From the NCBI RefSeq assembly GCF_005239225.2, contig NC_133300.1, positions 11,313,875 to 11,377,874 on the forward strand: DNA of 64,000 nt, read 5' to 3'. Source of the stretch: Populus alba (lineage: Eukaryota; Streptophyta; Magnoliopsida; Malpighiales; Salicaceae). Numbering within the stretch: position 1 is the first letter of the stretch; every line of letters begins with the position of its first letter. Shown one piece after another: positions 42,395 to 54,045 of the stretch. The position numbers were made by a program, and so were the translations under genes. Below the pieces are notes generated by a model that worked only from the letters and a program-made list of their open reading frames with translations, was not told the DNA's origin and did not search any database.

Positions 42395-44347
42395 TCAACT
42401 TTGTACTAACACATCCTCAATTATTCCTCTAGGCACTTTTACAGATCTATCAGCAAGTAAAAGAGTTATAGAGGTTGGTTTTAACTCACCTAGATTGAGA
42501 CTTTGAAAGACTGAATATGGAAGTAAATTCACACTAGCTCCAAGATCAAGTAAGGCTCTTTCAATTTTATGTTCTCCAATAAAGCAAGAAATTGTAGGAC
42601 AACCAGGGTCTTTATATTTCAAAGCATTATTGTTTTGAAGAATGGCACTTACTTGTTCGGCTAAAAAGGCTTTCTTTTTCACATTCAGTTTTCTCTTCAC
42701 AGTGCACAAATCTTTCAAAAATTTAGCATAGGAAGGAACCTGTTTAATAGCATCCAACAAAGGTATATTGATCCTTACCTGTTTGAAAGTTTCAAAGATT
42801 TCAGAGTTGTGATTGACTTTCCTTTGTTTGGTCATGGCATGAGGAAATGGAAGTGCTGGCGGGGAATCAGCCTTCTCTTTGCAATGTTCAGGTTCAACCC
42901 CTTCCTTACCCTCAGAGATAGACTCATCATCTTTCTCACAAGGTTCAAGAATGGGTTTTTCAATAACCTTACCACTACGAAGAGTGATGACTGATTTGAC
43001 TTGATCCATGTGTTGGCTTCCAGAACTACTTGCATTTGCATTGTATTGCCCCTTTGGATTTTGTTGTGGTTGAGAAGGAAACTTACCTTTCTCTTGGAAA
43101 CTGAGAGCAGATGTTAATTTTGCAAGAACATCTTTAAAATCGGTCATGCTTTGAGCAAGTTGAGTGTTGATTGTCTCCTGCTTTTCAATGAATGCATGCA
43201 ATGTTTCCTCAAAATTTCTTCTAAGAGGTGGAGCATAAGGAGGTGCATATCCATGAGAATTTTGAAAATTATGGTGTGCTTGAAACGGTGGATGTGAAGT
43301 TTGTGCATTGTTGCTATCACTCTTCCAACTAAAATTTGGGTGATTTCTCCAACCAGGGTTATATGTTTGTGAGTATGGGTTATGGTTGGGTCTTTGGAAA
43401 CTGTTTAAAGCATGGGCTTGTTCATGGAGGCATTCCTTGAAAGAAGGCAAAGTTGGACAATCATTGGTTGCATGCTCATTTGTTTCACAGATTTGACACA
43501 CAATGTCTTGAACAGATTTTAATTGACCACTCTTTTTTAATTCTAGTGCCTCGACTTTTCTAGCTAAAGATGCAAACTTGGCTTGGAGGTCATGATCTTC
43601 CCTAAGGTTGTGCATACCCCCACTAGATGTATGAGGTTGAGTTTTACCTGGTGCCTCATAAGTACCTGTGGTGTCCCAATTTTGAGCATTTTCAGCTAGC
43701 AAGTCTAGGTACTCCATTGCTTCATTAGGGTCTTTATCTTCAAAAGTTCCATTGCACATCAATTCAACCATTTGCCTATCTCTAGGTGTTAAACCCTCAT
43801 AAAAATGTGAAAGCAATCTCCATGTTTCAAAACCATGATGTGGGCAAGTATTAAGCAAATCTCGATACCTATCCCAACATTGGTAAAATGTTTCTCCTGG
43901 CTTTTGAGTGAAAGTGATGATTTGTCTTTTGAAAGAGTTTGTTCTGTGAGATGGAAAAAACTTCTTTAAAAATTGTTGTTGCATATCATCCCAAACACGA
44001 ATGGATCCTGGTCTCAAATTTTGTAGCCATGTTTTAGCTTTATCTTTTAATGAAAAAGGAAAAAGCTTTAATCGAATGGTGTTCATGCTACAATTTGAGT
44101 CATTATAGGTATTACAGACCTCCTCAAATTCCCTTAAATGCAAGTATGGATTTTCTAAGTCTAAGCCATGAAAAGATGGTAAAAGTTGAATAATGCCTGG
44201 CTTAAAATTAAAATGAGATGCATCAGGAGGGAAAACTATGCATGAGGGTGCACTTGTTCTTGTGGGATTCATATGGTCTCTAAGTGTTCTCATACGGTTA
44301 TTCTCATTATTCTCATTATGAAGTGATTGATTATCTTCTTCGGCCAT
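42395..44347 (-). CDS. C gag and protease N-terminus (Athila-type)
   Basis: ATG at 44347 (MAEEDNQSLH) gives 650 residues; the frame stays open upstream to 44473 with a hydrophobic, probably untranslated, extension. Domains: gag capsid (FKPGIIQLLPSFHGLDLENP; LKLFPFSLKDKAKTWLQNL; FFPSHRTNSFKRQI; CPHHGFETWRLLSHFYEGL), CxxC...H...C zinc region (CQICETNEHATNDC), a low-complexity part (PNHNPYSQTYNPGWRNHPN), and the protease start with active site LLDLGASVNLLPY. Asp-Leu-Gly rather than Asp-Ser-Gly is usual for Athila. It ends at a frameshift 3' of VPRGIIEDVLVQ. This is the best-preserved gag in the window. Confidence 0.9.
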   Translation of the reverse strand: MAEEDNQSLHNENNENNRMRTLRDHMNPTRTSAPSCIVFPPDASHFNFKPGIIQLLPSFHGLDLENPYLHLREFEEVCNTYNDSNCSMNTIRLKLFPFSLKDKAKTWLQNLRPGSIRVWDDMQQQFLKKFFPSHRTNSFKRQIITFTQKPGETFYQCWDRYRDLLNTCPHHGFETWRLLSHFYEGLTPRDRQMVELMCNGTFEDKDPNEAMEYLDLLAENAQNWDTTGTYEAPGKTQPHTSSGGMHNLREDHDLQAKFASLARKVEALELKKSGQLKSVQDIVCQICETNEHATNDCPTLPSFKECLHEQAHALNSFQRPNHNPYSQTYNPGWRNHPNFSWKSDSNNAQTSHPPFQAHHNFQNSHGYAPPYAPPLRRNFEETLHAFIEKQETINTQLAQSMTDFKDVLAKLTSALSFQEKGKFPSQPQQNPKGQYNANASSSGSQHMDQVKSVITLRSGKVIEKPILEPCEKDDESISEGKEGVEPEHCKEKADSPPALPFPHAMTKQRKVNHNSEIFETFKQVRINIPLLDAIKQVPSYAKFLKDLCTVKRKLNVKKKAFLAEQVSAILQNNNALKYKDPGCPTISCFIGEHKIERALLDLGASVNLLPYSVFQSLNLGELKPTSITLLLADRSVKVPRGIIEDVLVQS

Positions 44348-44554
44348 ATTTTTTGAAAATGATGAGGATACCCTACAAAGTCTACCACTTAATGTACGTG
44401 ACCAAACTCTCATGCACGTGTAAGAAGAGAATAAAAACAAGAAAAGAAAATAGAAGAAAAAGAAACAAAACAAAACAAAGGAAACAAAAATAGATAAAAT
44501 GAAAAGTGAAAAGAGAAAATAAATTAAATATTATAATTTATACAAGAATTTACC

Positions 44555-44572
44555 TCCCCGGCAACGGCGCCA
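44555..44572 (-). other. Primer-binding site of C (tRNA-Asp type)
   Basis: Minus strand TGGCGCCGTTGCCGGGGA directly follows the LTR end; this is the tRNA-Asp-type primer site characteristic of Athila elements. Confidence 0.88.
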
Positions 44573-44830
44573 AAAACTTGTATCGACCAAAAGCTTGATG
44601 TCTTTTCCCAAGTGCAGGAGTGTCGAAGTAATAAATAACCCGGCAAGACCGGGGTCGAACCACAGAGAGGTTAATTGTATAAATTATAAATAACAAGACA
44701 ACAAAACAACAACAACAATAACAATAACAACAACAACAATAACACTCAGTACGTGGCGTTGTTACACCTGAGAATGATCCAAAAGATCGGGTCACAGGTT
44801 TTCCAGCCTATATACTGAGTTTATGAACAG

Positions 44831-44861
<31 letters not shown>

Positions 44862-45970
44862 TAATAAAGAAAAGAAGGAAGAAATTAATGAGAACTTTTG
44901 AGTTGGAAGATTAATGTAAGGATTAAACAATGATAAAAACAAATGTCAAGGCTAGAGGATCCACTAACGGTACTTCAAACAAGTATAATATAAACTCTTA
45001 TTACTCAATTGGAAATCACACATAAAGGAGGTTCCAATCAGATTATAAATTGTTAACATGATTACATTAGTTATCTTATTCGAATAAAGCTAATACTTGT
45101 AAATGTTGGCAGGCATTCATGATTATAACTTATGTTAACAACAAATCAAGTCCCTTTCATAGCTCAGGTGTCGGTTATACCATACAGTATGGGCTATGAA
45201 AGTACCAAGTATTTGTTGTACCAAGTGTTATACAACATAAATCTAGATTAACCATTTAACAAGCAAAGTATTAAAAGTGAACAAGATAACAAATATAAAA
45301 CATGTTAATATCCAACGTTAAGGTCCATGTTAAGTTTATATTATACTTATTCTTACACCATTAGTGTACCCTTTTCACCTTGACATAATTAACTTAGCTA
45401 AACATAATGAAAGAAAGAAACATAAATGAACAAGATAAGAACATAAATGAGAAAGAAGTTAACTAAGTAAAGGAAAGGAAATGAAGTGCATAAACTTGAT
45501 ATTAATGAAAACAAAACATAAGCAATACAAAGAGAGAAAGCAAGAGCATGATCTTGATCTGGAAACCAAGATGCCTCAATACATGGTAAGTGCCTCCTTT
45601 TATAGGCCAAAATTTGGAACTATTGATTTGTTGACTAATTGATGAGTGGGTGGCCACATCTTGACTAGATAACAATCCTTATCTTCTTGTCTGAACAAGA
45701 CGTCATTGCTAACATCATAATTTGCCCAGAATCCTCAAGAATGTTCTAGGAAATTGTCTCAGCTTTCCAACAAAAAAAATATGAGGTCATTTGGACTTCT
45801 AGAACTCAAGATATGGGCTGAACACTAAATAGTGTTTGGGCTGTAGGACAGCTTCGGACTTCTTTATTGTTCCTTCAATTTGGACTTCAAAACGACCTTT
45901 TCAAATCTTGGGCTCCTCATGAAAGTTGTAGGCTTTTGTCTTACCTTTCCATCCATATAAAGTGGACCTA
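44573..45970 (-). repeat. C LTR duplication, copy 1
   Basis: Begins next to the primer site; contains (AAC/AAT)n at about 44695-44745 and (ATA)n at 44829-44870. No gene; the short minus-strand frames are shared with copy 2. Confidence 0.85.
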
Positions 45971-46275
45971 AAAACTTGACACGACCAAAAGCTTGATGTC
46001 TTCTCCCAAGTGCAGGAGTGTCGAAGTAATAAATAACCCGGCAAGACCGGGGTCGAACCACAGAGAGGTTAATTGTATAAATTATAAATAACAAGACAAC
46101 AAAACAACAACAACAACAACAATAACAATAACAATAATAACAACAATAATAGTAGTAGTAATAAGAATATTAATAGTAATAATAATAATACTCAGTACGT
46201 GGCGTTGTTATACCTGGGAATGATCTAAAAGATCGGGTCACAGGTTTCCAGCCTATATACTGAGTTTATGAACAG

Positions 46276-46318
<43 letters not shown>

Positions 46319-47435
46319 CAACAACAATAATAAAGAAGAGAAGGAAGAAATTAATGAGAATTTTGAGTTGGAAGATTAATGTAAGGATTAAACAATGATA
46401 AAAACAAATGTCAAGGTTAGAGGATCCACTAATGGTACTTCAAACAAGTATAATATAAACTCTTATTACTCAATTGGAAACTACACATAAAGGAGGTTCC
46501 AATCAGATTATAAATTGTTAACATGATTACATTAGTTATCTTATTCGAATAAAGCTAATACTTGTAAATGTTGGCAGGCATTCATGATTATAACTTATGT
46601 TAACAACAAATCAAGTCCCTTTCATAGCTCAGGTGTCGGTTATACCATACAGTATGGGCTATGAAAGTACCAAGTATTTGTTGTACCAAGTGTTATACAA
46701 CATAAATCTAGATTAACCATTTAACAAGCAAAGTATTAAAAGTGAACAAGATAACAAATATAAAACATGTTAGTATCCAACGTTAAGGTCCATGTTAAGT
46801 TTATATTATACTTATTCTTACACCATTAGTGTACCCTTTTCACCTTGACATAATTAACTTAGCTAAACATAATGAAAGAAAGAAACATAGATGAACAAGA
46901 TAAGAACATAAATGAGAAAGAAGTTAACTAAGTAAAGGAAAGGAAATGAAGTGCATAAACTTGATATTAATGAAAGCAAAACATAAGCAATACAAAGAGA
47001 GAAAGCAAGAGCATGATCTTGATCTAAACACCAAGATGCCTCAATACATGGTAAGTGCCTCCTTTTATAGGCCAAAATTTGGAACTATTGATTTGTTGAC
47101 TAATTGATGAGTGGGTGGCCACATCTTGACTAGATAACAATCCTTATCTTCTTGTCTGATCAAGACGTCATTGCTAACATCATAATTTGCCCAGAATCCT
47201 CAAGAATGTTCTAGGAAATTGTCTCAGCTTTCCAACAAAAAAAAGATGAGGTCATTTGGACTTCTAGAACTCAAGATATGGGCTGAACACTAAATAGTGT
47301 TTGGGCTGCAGGACAGCTTCGGACTTCTTCGTTGTTCCTTCAATTTGGACTTCAAAACGACCTTTTCAAATCTTGGGCTCCTCATGAAAGTTGTAGGCTT
47401 TTGTCTTACCTTTCCATCCATATAAAGTGGACCTA
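45971..47435 (-). repeat. C LTR duplication, copy 2
   Basis: Matches copy 1 with few substitutions and longer microsatellites (46103-46190; 46276-46336). It continues into unique LTR sequence up to 47744. Confidence 0.85.
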
Positions 47436-47744
47436 AATCCGAAATCTAGAGCTCCAGATATGATCCAATTACCGAGCAATGTTCCGGTTTGGACTGCACC
47501 GACATCTCTTTTCTAAGTTTGGCCATCTCTTTGTCCTTTAACTTTCAATGCTTAAACTCATCAATCAATCCTTTTATTTATGTGATAGTCCTGCATTTAA
47601 AATGAGCATTTACCATAAATTAAGGTATCTTATAATATCAAACTTGTTATTATAAAACATGCTTTAGTTAAGGAGTTATTGATACTTCAAGTGCAAAATG
47701 ATGATATAAAACCTTGATAAACATGCACTTTTAAGTACTAATCA

Positions 47745-47906
47745 CACCCCCCAACCAGCTTATTACTAGTCCCTAGTAATCTAAAGCGTTAAAATAGAGA
47801 AACAATTTGCAAGTTCCACAAAGCAAGGCATTCATCATTCAACTTCCATTAATCTATCCAGATAAACAAACTCTCATTAAATTTATATTCCTGCTTCATA
47901 CTTCGT
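47745..47906 (-). repeat. Fragment of a second C copy (polypurine tract and 3' internal end)
   Basis: Same as 39177-39344. Its presence upstream of the 5' LTR means this LTR is shared by two C elements in tandem, of which the upstream one is almost wholly lost. Confidence 0.8.
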
Positions 47907-48440
47907 AAACAGCACCGATTCCAACCCCGGAAGCATCGCACTCTATTTCGAATGTTTTAGCAAAGTCTGGAAGTGCTAAAACTGGAGCAGTACACAACTT
48001 TTCCTTAATTATCTCAAAAGCTTTCTGCGCATCTTCACTCCATCTAAACTCCTTCCCTTTTTTCAAGCATTCTGTCATAGGAGCAACAATAGAGCTGAAG
48101 TCTTTCACAAATCGCCTGTAGAAAGAAGCTAAACCATGGAAACTCCTCACATCAGTGATACTAGCAGGTTTTGGCCAGTCTCGAATTGCCTCAATTTTCT
48201 CCTCGTCAACTCTAACTCCCCTGCTAGAGATAATATATCCAAGAAACACGACACTTTGTGAGTTTCCCATACAACTTGGAATCTTGCAAAGTCTCAAACA
48301 CAACTCTAAGATGCTTCACATGATCGTCAAAGGTCTTGCTATACACTAGGATGCCGTCAAAATATACCACAACAAACAGCCCAATATACTTCCTCAAAAC
48401 ATGATTCTCCACCAAGGTAGTTGACGCAACATTAGTGCAA
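47907..48440 (-). pseudogene. B array, partial unit at left end (RNase H to RT core)
   Basis: Reads from RT ([14 protein letters not shown], with FDG in place of the catalytic FDD) through [10 protein letters not shown] to RNase [14 protein letters not shown], where it joins C at the shared AAACA (47907-47911). The frame 47896-48303 is open across most of it. Confidence 0.88.
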
Positions 48441-48899
48441 TGATGTGCATCATGGGAATTATAATCCATCTCGTAAAGATGAATCTAATATGCAGGAGGA
48501 TTCAGATGGTCCAATGACAAGAGCGAGAGCGAAACAACTACAACGGGCCTTGACGAATCAAATTGCAATGATTGAAGCTGCGTCGGAGTTAAAAATTAGC
48601 AATCAGTTTGAAATTGGTTCAAGGGTGCTTATTTGCCTACAATTGGAACTTGGAGATGGGAAAAGCCCTTAATGGTTCTTTTCATGCTGGGCTACTTGTA
48701 TTTGGATTGATAATGCAAGTGAAGGAATTGATGCTGTTTACGGTCAGAACAGTAGATGGATTTGAACCCGAATTTGAAGTCATCCAATGCATGTGAAAAC
48801 ACGATTTATGGAGGTAAAACTCAAGTTCAGAACGTGATCTTTCTATATTGTCCAACCATGATTGCATTGGACTTTTGTGTCCCATGACGCACATCATCA
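48441..48899 (+). repeat. B 459-bp segment, copy S3
   Basis: TGATGTGCATC start and ACATCATCA end; the plus strand encodes SNMQEDSDGPMTRARAKQL. Confidence 0.88.
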
Positions 48900-51011
48900 G
48901 CCCCGGGTTGATAATGATTTGTCCTCAAATCAGAATCGTCATCATCATCCAAGTACGGAGATAAGTCTTTCACATTAAAAGTAGCTGATACGTTGTAATC
49001 ACCAGGAAGATCTACCTTATACGCATTGTCATTCACCTTCTCTATAATATGAAATGGACCGTCAGCTCTTGGCATCAACTTGGACTTACGTTTGCTTGGA
49101 AATCTGCCCTTGCTAATATGAATCCAAACAAGATCTCCAGGTTCAAACCTGACCATCTTTCGCCCCTTGTTAGCTTGTTTAGCATACTTTGTTGTTTTCT
49201 CCTCAATATGCAGTCGAACCTGCTCATGTAGTTTCTTCATCAATTCTGCCTTTCTAATTCCATCCATAGATGTCCTCTCATCAATTGGAATATGAACAAG
49301 ATCAATAAGAACACAAGGATTAAAGCCATACACAACCTCAAATGGTGAAAATCTTGTAGCCCCATGCACACTGCGATTATATGCAAACTCCACAATCGGC
49401 AAACAAGTATCCCAACTCTTCAAATTCTTATGTATAACAGCTCGTAACAAAGAAGATAAAGTTCGGTTTACTACCTCAGTTTGTGGATGACATGCCGTAC
49501 TGAAAAGTAACTTTGTTCCGAGTTTCCTCCAAAGAGGCTTCCAAAAGTGGCTTAAGAACTTTGTATCACGATCAGAGACAATGCTTTTAGGAATTCCATG
49601 CAAACGAACAATCTCTTGAAAGAACAAATCAGCAACATGCACTGCATCGTCACTTTTCGTACAAGGAATGAAATGGGACATTTTGGAGAATCGATCAACC
49701 ACCACCATTATCGAATCCTTCCCACGTTGTGTTCTTGGTAGTCCAAGTACAAAGTCCATGCTAATGTCCATCCATGGTTGCTCTGGAATAGGCAGTGGCA
49801 TATATAGTCCATACGCATTCTCTTTACCTTTAGCTCTCCTGCAAATAGCACATCTTTCAATCACCTTGTGTACATCCCGTAACATACTAGGCCAAAAATA
49901 AATGTTCTTTTAGCAGCTCATAAGTCTTCTTCTCCCCAAAATGACCACTAAGACCACCACTATGAGCCTCTCGCACAAGCAACTCCCGTAACGAACCTGA
50001 AGGAATACACATTCTGCCCATTTTGAACAAGTAACCTTCATGCATAAAGAACCCATCACAAGCTCCCTTTGCACATTCGGCAACCACATTAGCAAAGTAG
50101 GAATCATTGGCATACTGATCCTTCACCTGTTCAAAACCCATCAGCCTTGCATTCAACATAGAGATCAGTGCATACCTCCTAGAAAGAGCATCAGCAACCA
50201 CATTAACCTTGCCCTTTCTTGTACTTTATGACATAAGGAAATGACTCCATGAACTCCACCCATTTAGCGTGTCTTCGATTCAACTTGTTTTGCCCCTTGA
50301 GATACTTCAAGGCTTCATGATCAGTATGTATAACAAATTCCTTAGGCAACAAGTAGTGCTGCCATACCTCCAGAGCCCGAATCAAAGCATAGAACTCCTT
50401 GCCGTAAATAGAGTAGTTCAAACGCGCTCCATTTAACTTTTCACTGAAGAATGCAATCGGTCTCTTTTCTTGCATCAAAACAGCACCGATTCCAACCCCG
50501 GAAGCATCGCACTCTATTTCGAATGTGTTTAGCAAAGTCTGGAAGTGCTAAAACTGGAGCAGTACACAACTTTTCCTTAATTATCTCAAAAGCTTTCTGC
50601 GCATCTTCACTCCATCTAAACTCCTTCCCTTTTTCAAGCATTCTGTCATAGGAGCAACAATAGAGCTGAAGTCTTTCACAAATCGCCTGTAGAAAGAAGC
50701 TAAACCATGGAAACTCCTCACATCAGTGATACTAGCAGGTTTTGGCCAGTCTCGAATTGCCTCAATTTTCTCCTCATCAACTCTACCTCCCCTGCTAGAG
50801 ATAATATATCCAAGAAACACGACACTTTGTGAGTTTCCCATACAACTTAGAATCTTGCAAAGTCTCAAACACAACTCTAAGATGCTTCACATGATCGTCA
50901 AAGGTCTTGCTATACACTAGGATGTCGTCAAAATATACCACAACAAACAGCCCAATATACTTCCTCAAAACATGATTCTCCACCAAGGTAGTTGACGCAA
51001 CATTAGTGCAA
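48900..51011 (-). pseudogene. B pol, array unit 1
   Basis: Integrase frame 48827-49885 (352 aa) holds [34 protein letters not shown], then HPQTEVVNR, lacking the usual DGQT between QT and EVV. It continues with [21 protein letters not shown] one-base insertion in the HFFWPSM motif separates it from 49887-50201. RNase H is in 50203-50535, with further breaks at FAK/TFEIEC and in the RT KLTKC region. Confidence 0.9.
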
Positions 51012-51470
51012 TGATGTGCATCATGGGAATTATAATCCATCTCGTAAAGATGAATCTAATATGCAGGAGGATTCAGATGGTCCAATGACAAGAGCGAGAG
51101 CGAAACAACTACAACGGGCCTTGACGAATCAAATTGCAATGATTGAAGCTGCGTCGGAGTTAAAAATTAGCAATCAGTTTGAAATTGGTTCAAGGGTGCT
51201 TATTTGCCTACAATTGGAACTTGGAGATGGGAAAAGCCCTTAATGGTTCTTTTCATGCTGGGCTACTTGTATTTGGATTGATAATGCAAGTGAAGGAATT
51301 GATGCTGTTTACGGTCAGAACAGTAGATGGATTTGAACCCGAATTTGAAGTCATCCAATGCATGTGAAAACACGATTTATGTAGGTAAAACTCAAGTTCA
51401 GAACGTGATCTTTCTATATTGTCCAACCATGATTGCATTGGACTTTTGTGTCCCATGACGCACATCATCA
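51012..51470 (+). repeat. B 459-bp segment, copy S4
   Basis: Same ends and same plus-strand GPMTRARAK tail as S3. Confidence 0.88.
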
Positions 51471-53587
51471 GCCCCGGGTTGATAATGATTTGTCCTCAAA
51501 TCAGAATCGTCATCATCATCCAAGTACGGAGATAAGTCTTTCACATTAAAAGTAGCTGATACGTTGTAATCACCAGGAAGATCTACCTTATACGCATTGT
51601 CATTCACCTTCTCTATAATATGAAATGGACCGTCAGCTCTTGGCATCAACTTGGACTTACGTTTGCTTGGAAATCTGCCCTTGCTAATATGAATCCAAAC
51701 AAGATCTCCAGGTTCAAACCTGACCATCTTTCGCCCCTTGTTAGCTTGTTTAGCATGCTTTGTTGTTTTCTCCTCAATATGTAGTCGAACCTGCTCATGT
51801 AGTTTCTTCATCAATTCTGCCTTTCTAATTCCATCCATAGATGTCCTCTCATCAATTGGAATATGAACAAGATCAATAAGAACACAAGGATTAAAGCCAT
51901 ACACAACCTCAAACGGTGAAAATTTTGTAGCCCCATGCACACTGCACGATTATATGCAAACTCCACAATCGGCAAACAAGTATCCCAACTCTTCAAATTC
52001 TTATGTATAACAGCTCGTAACAAAGAAGATAAAGTTCGGTTTACTACCTCAGTTTGTGGATGACATGCCGTACTGAAAAGTAACTTTGTTCCGAAGTTTC
52101 CTCCAAAGAGGCTTCGAAAAGTGGCTTAAGAACTTTGTATCACGATCAGAGACAATGCTTTTAGGAATTCCATGCAAACGAACAATCTCTTGAAAGAACA
52201 AATCAGCAACATGTACTGCATCGTCACTTTTCGTACAAGGAATGAAATGGGACATTTTGGAGAATCGATCAACCACCACCATTATCGAATCCTTCCCACG
52301 TTGTGTTCTTGGTAGTCCAAGTACAAAGTCCATGCTAATGTCCATCCATGGTTGCTCTGGAATAGGCAGTGGCATATATAGTCCATACGCATTCTCTTTA
52401 CCTTTAGCTCTCCTGCAAATAGCACATCTTTCAATCACCTTGTGTACATCCCGTAACATACTAGGCCAAAAAAAATGTTCTTTTAGCAGCTCATAAGTCT
52501 TCTTCTCCCCAAAATGACCACTAAGACCACCACTATGAGCCTCTCGCACAAGCAACTCCCGTAACGAACCTGAAGGAATACACATTCTGCCCATTTTGAA
52601 CAAGTAACCTTCATGCATAAAGAACCCATCACAAGCTCCCTTTGCACATTCGGCAACCACATTGGCAAAGTAGGAATCATTGGCATACTGATCCTTCACC
52701 TGTTCAAAACCCATCAGCCTTGCATTCAACATAGAGATCAGTGCATACCTCCTAGAAAGAGCATCAGCAACCACATTAACCTTGCCCTTTCTTGTACTTT
52801 ATGACATAAGGAAATGACTCCATGAACTCCACCCATTTAGCGTGTCTTCGATTCAACTTGTTTTGCCCCTTGAGATACTTCAAGGCTTCATGATCAGTAT
52901 GTATAACAAATTCCTTAGGCAACAAGTAGTGCTGCCATACCTCCAGAGCCCGAATCAAAAGCATAGAACTCCTTGCCGTAAATAGAGTAGTTCAAACGCG
53001 CTCCATTTAACTTTTCACTGAAGAATGCAATCGGTCTCTTTTCTTGCATCAAAACAGCACCGATTCCAACCCCGGAAGCATCGCACTCTATTTCGAATGT
53101 TTTAGCAAAGTCTGGAAGTGCTAAAACTGGAGCAGTACACAACTTTTCCTTAATTATCTCAAAAGCTTTCTGCGCATCTTCACTCCCCATCTAAACTCCT
53201 TCCCTTTTTTCAAGCATTCTGTCATAGGAGCAACAATAGAGCTGAAGTCTTTCACAAATCGCCTGTAGAAAGAAGCTAAACCATGGAAACTCCTCACATC
53301 AGTGATACTAGCAGGTTTTGGCCAGTCTCGAATTGCCTCAATTTTCTCCTCATCAACTCTAACTCCCCTGCCAGAGATAATATATCCAAGAAACACGACA
53401 CTTTGTGAGTTTCCCATACAACTTGGAATCTTGCAAAGTCTCAAACACAACTCTAAGATGCTTCACATGATCGTCAAAGGTCTTGCTATACACTAGGATG
53501 TCGTCAAAATATACTACAACAAACAGCCCAATATACTTCCTCAAAACATGATTCTCCACCAAGGTAGTTGACGCAACATTAGTGCAA
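51471..53587 (-). pseudogene. B pol, array unit 2
   Basis: Integrase is split by an extra base at [13 protein letters not shown] (frames 52049-52774 and 51398-51940) and another in YNRAV. RNase H (52915-53190) keeps [17 protein letters not shown]. The IRALEVW motif has an extra A. RT is split at KLTKC as in all units. Confidence 0.9.
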
Positions 53588-54045
53588 TGATGTGCATCAT
53601 GGGAATTATAATCCATCTCGTAAAGATGAATCTAATATGCAGAGGATTCAGATGGTCCAATGACAAGAGCGAGAGCGAAACAACTACAACGGGCCTTGAC
53701 GAATCAAATTGCAATGATTGAAGCTGCGTCGGAGTTAAAAATTAGCAATCAGTTTGAAATTGGTTCAAGGGTGCTTATTTGCCTACAATTGGAACTTGGA
53801 GATGGGAAAAGCCCTTAATGGTTCTTTTCATGCTGGGCTACTTGTATTTGGATTGATAATGCAAGTGAAGGAATTGATGCTGTTTACGGTCAGAACAGTA
53901 GATGGATTTGAACCCGAATTTGAAGTCATCCAATGCATGTGAAAACACGATTTATGTAGGTAAAACTCAAGTTCAGAACGTGATCTTTCTATATTGTCCA
54001 ACCATGATTGCATTGGACTTTTGTGTCCCATGACGCACATCATCA
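53588..54045 (+). repeat. B 459-bp segment, copy S5
   Basis: 458 bp; one G fewer in the ATGCAGAGG region than in S3 and S4. Confidence 0.88.

Larger units (their letters stand above)
44573..47744 (-). repeat. 5' LTR of C with an internal 1.4-kb tandem duplication
   Basis: Minus-strand start TGATTAGTACTTAAAAGTGC (47744) to an end next to the primer site (44573), 3.17 kb. Two near-identical blocks, 44573-45970 and 45971-47435, follow each other head to tail, both running from AAAACTTG to AGTGGACCTA. A single-block LTR would be about 1.77 kb. Microsatellites of AAC/AAT type differ in length between blocks. Confidence 0.85.
38971..47906 (-). mobile_element. Athila-type Ty3/gypsy element C with LOG-like gene
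   Basis: Minus strand from its 5' side: LTR (44573-47744, with internal duplication), tRNA-Asp-type primer site (44555-44572), gag-protease (42169-44347), integrase remnant (41499-41935), LOG-like gene (40482-41136), 3' noncoding with the ACATTGAGGACAATGT and GTTGGGGGG motifs, and a truncated 3' LTR (38971-39176). RT and RNase H are deleted. Both outer junctions with family B have 5-bp microhomology (AACTT at 38972-38976; AAACA at 47907-47911) and no target duplication. The 3' internal fragment at 47745-47906 belongs to a second C copy sharing the LTR. Confidence 0.85.
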
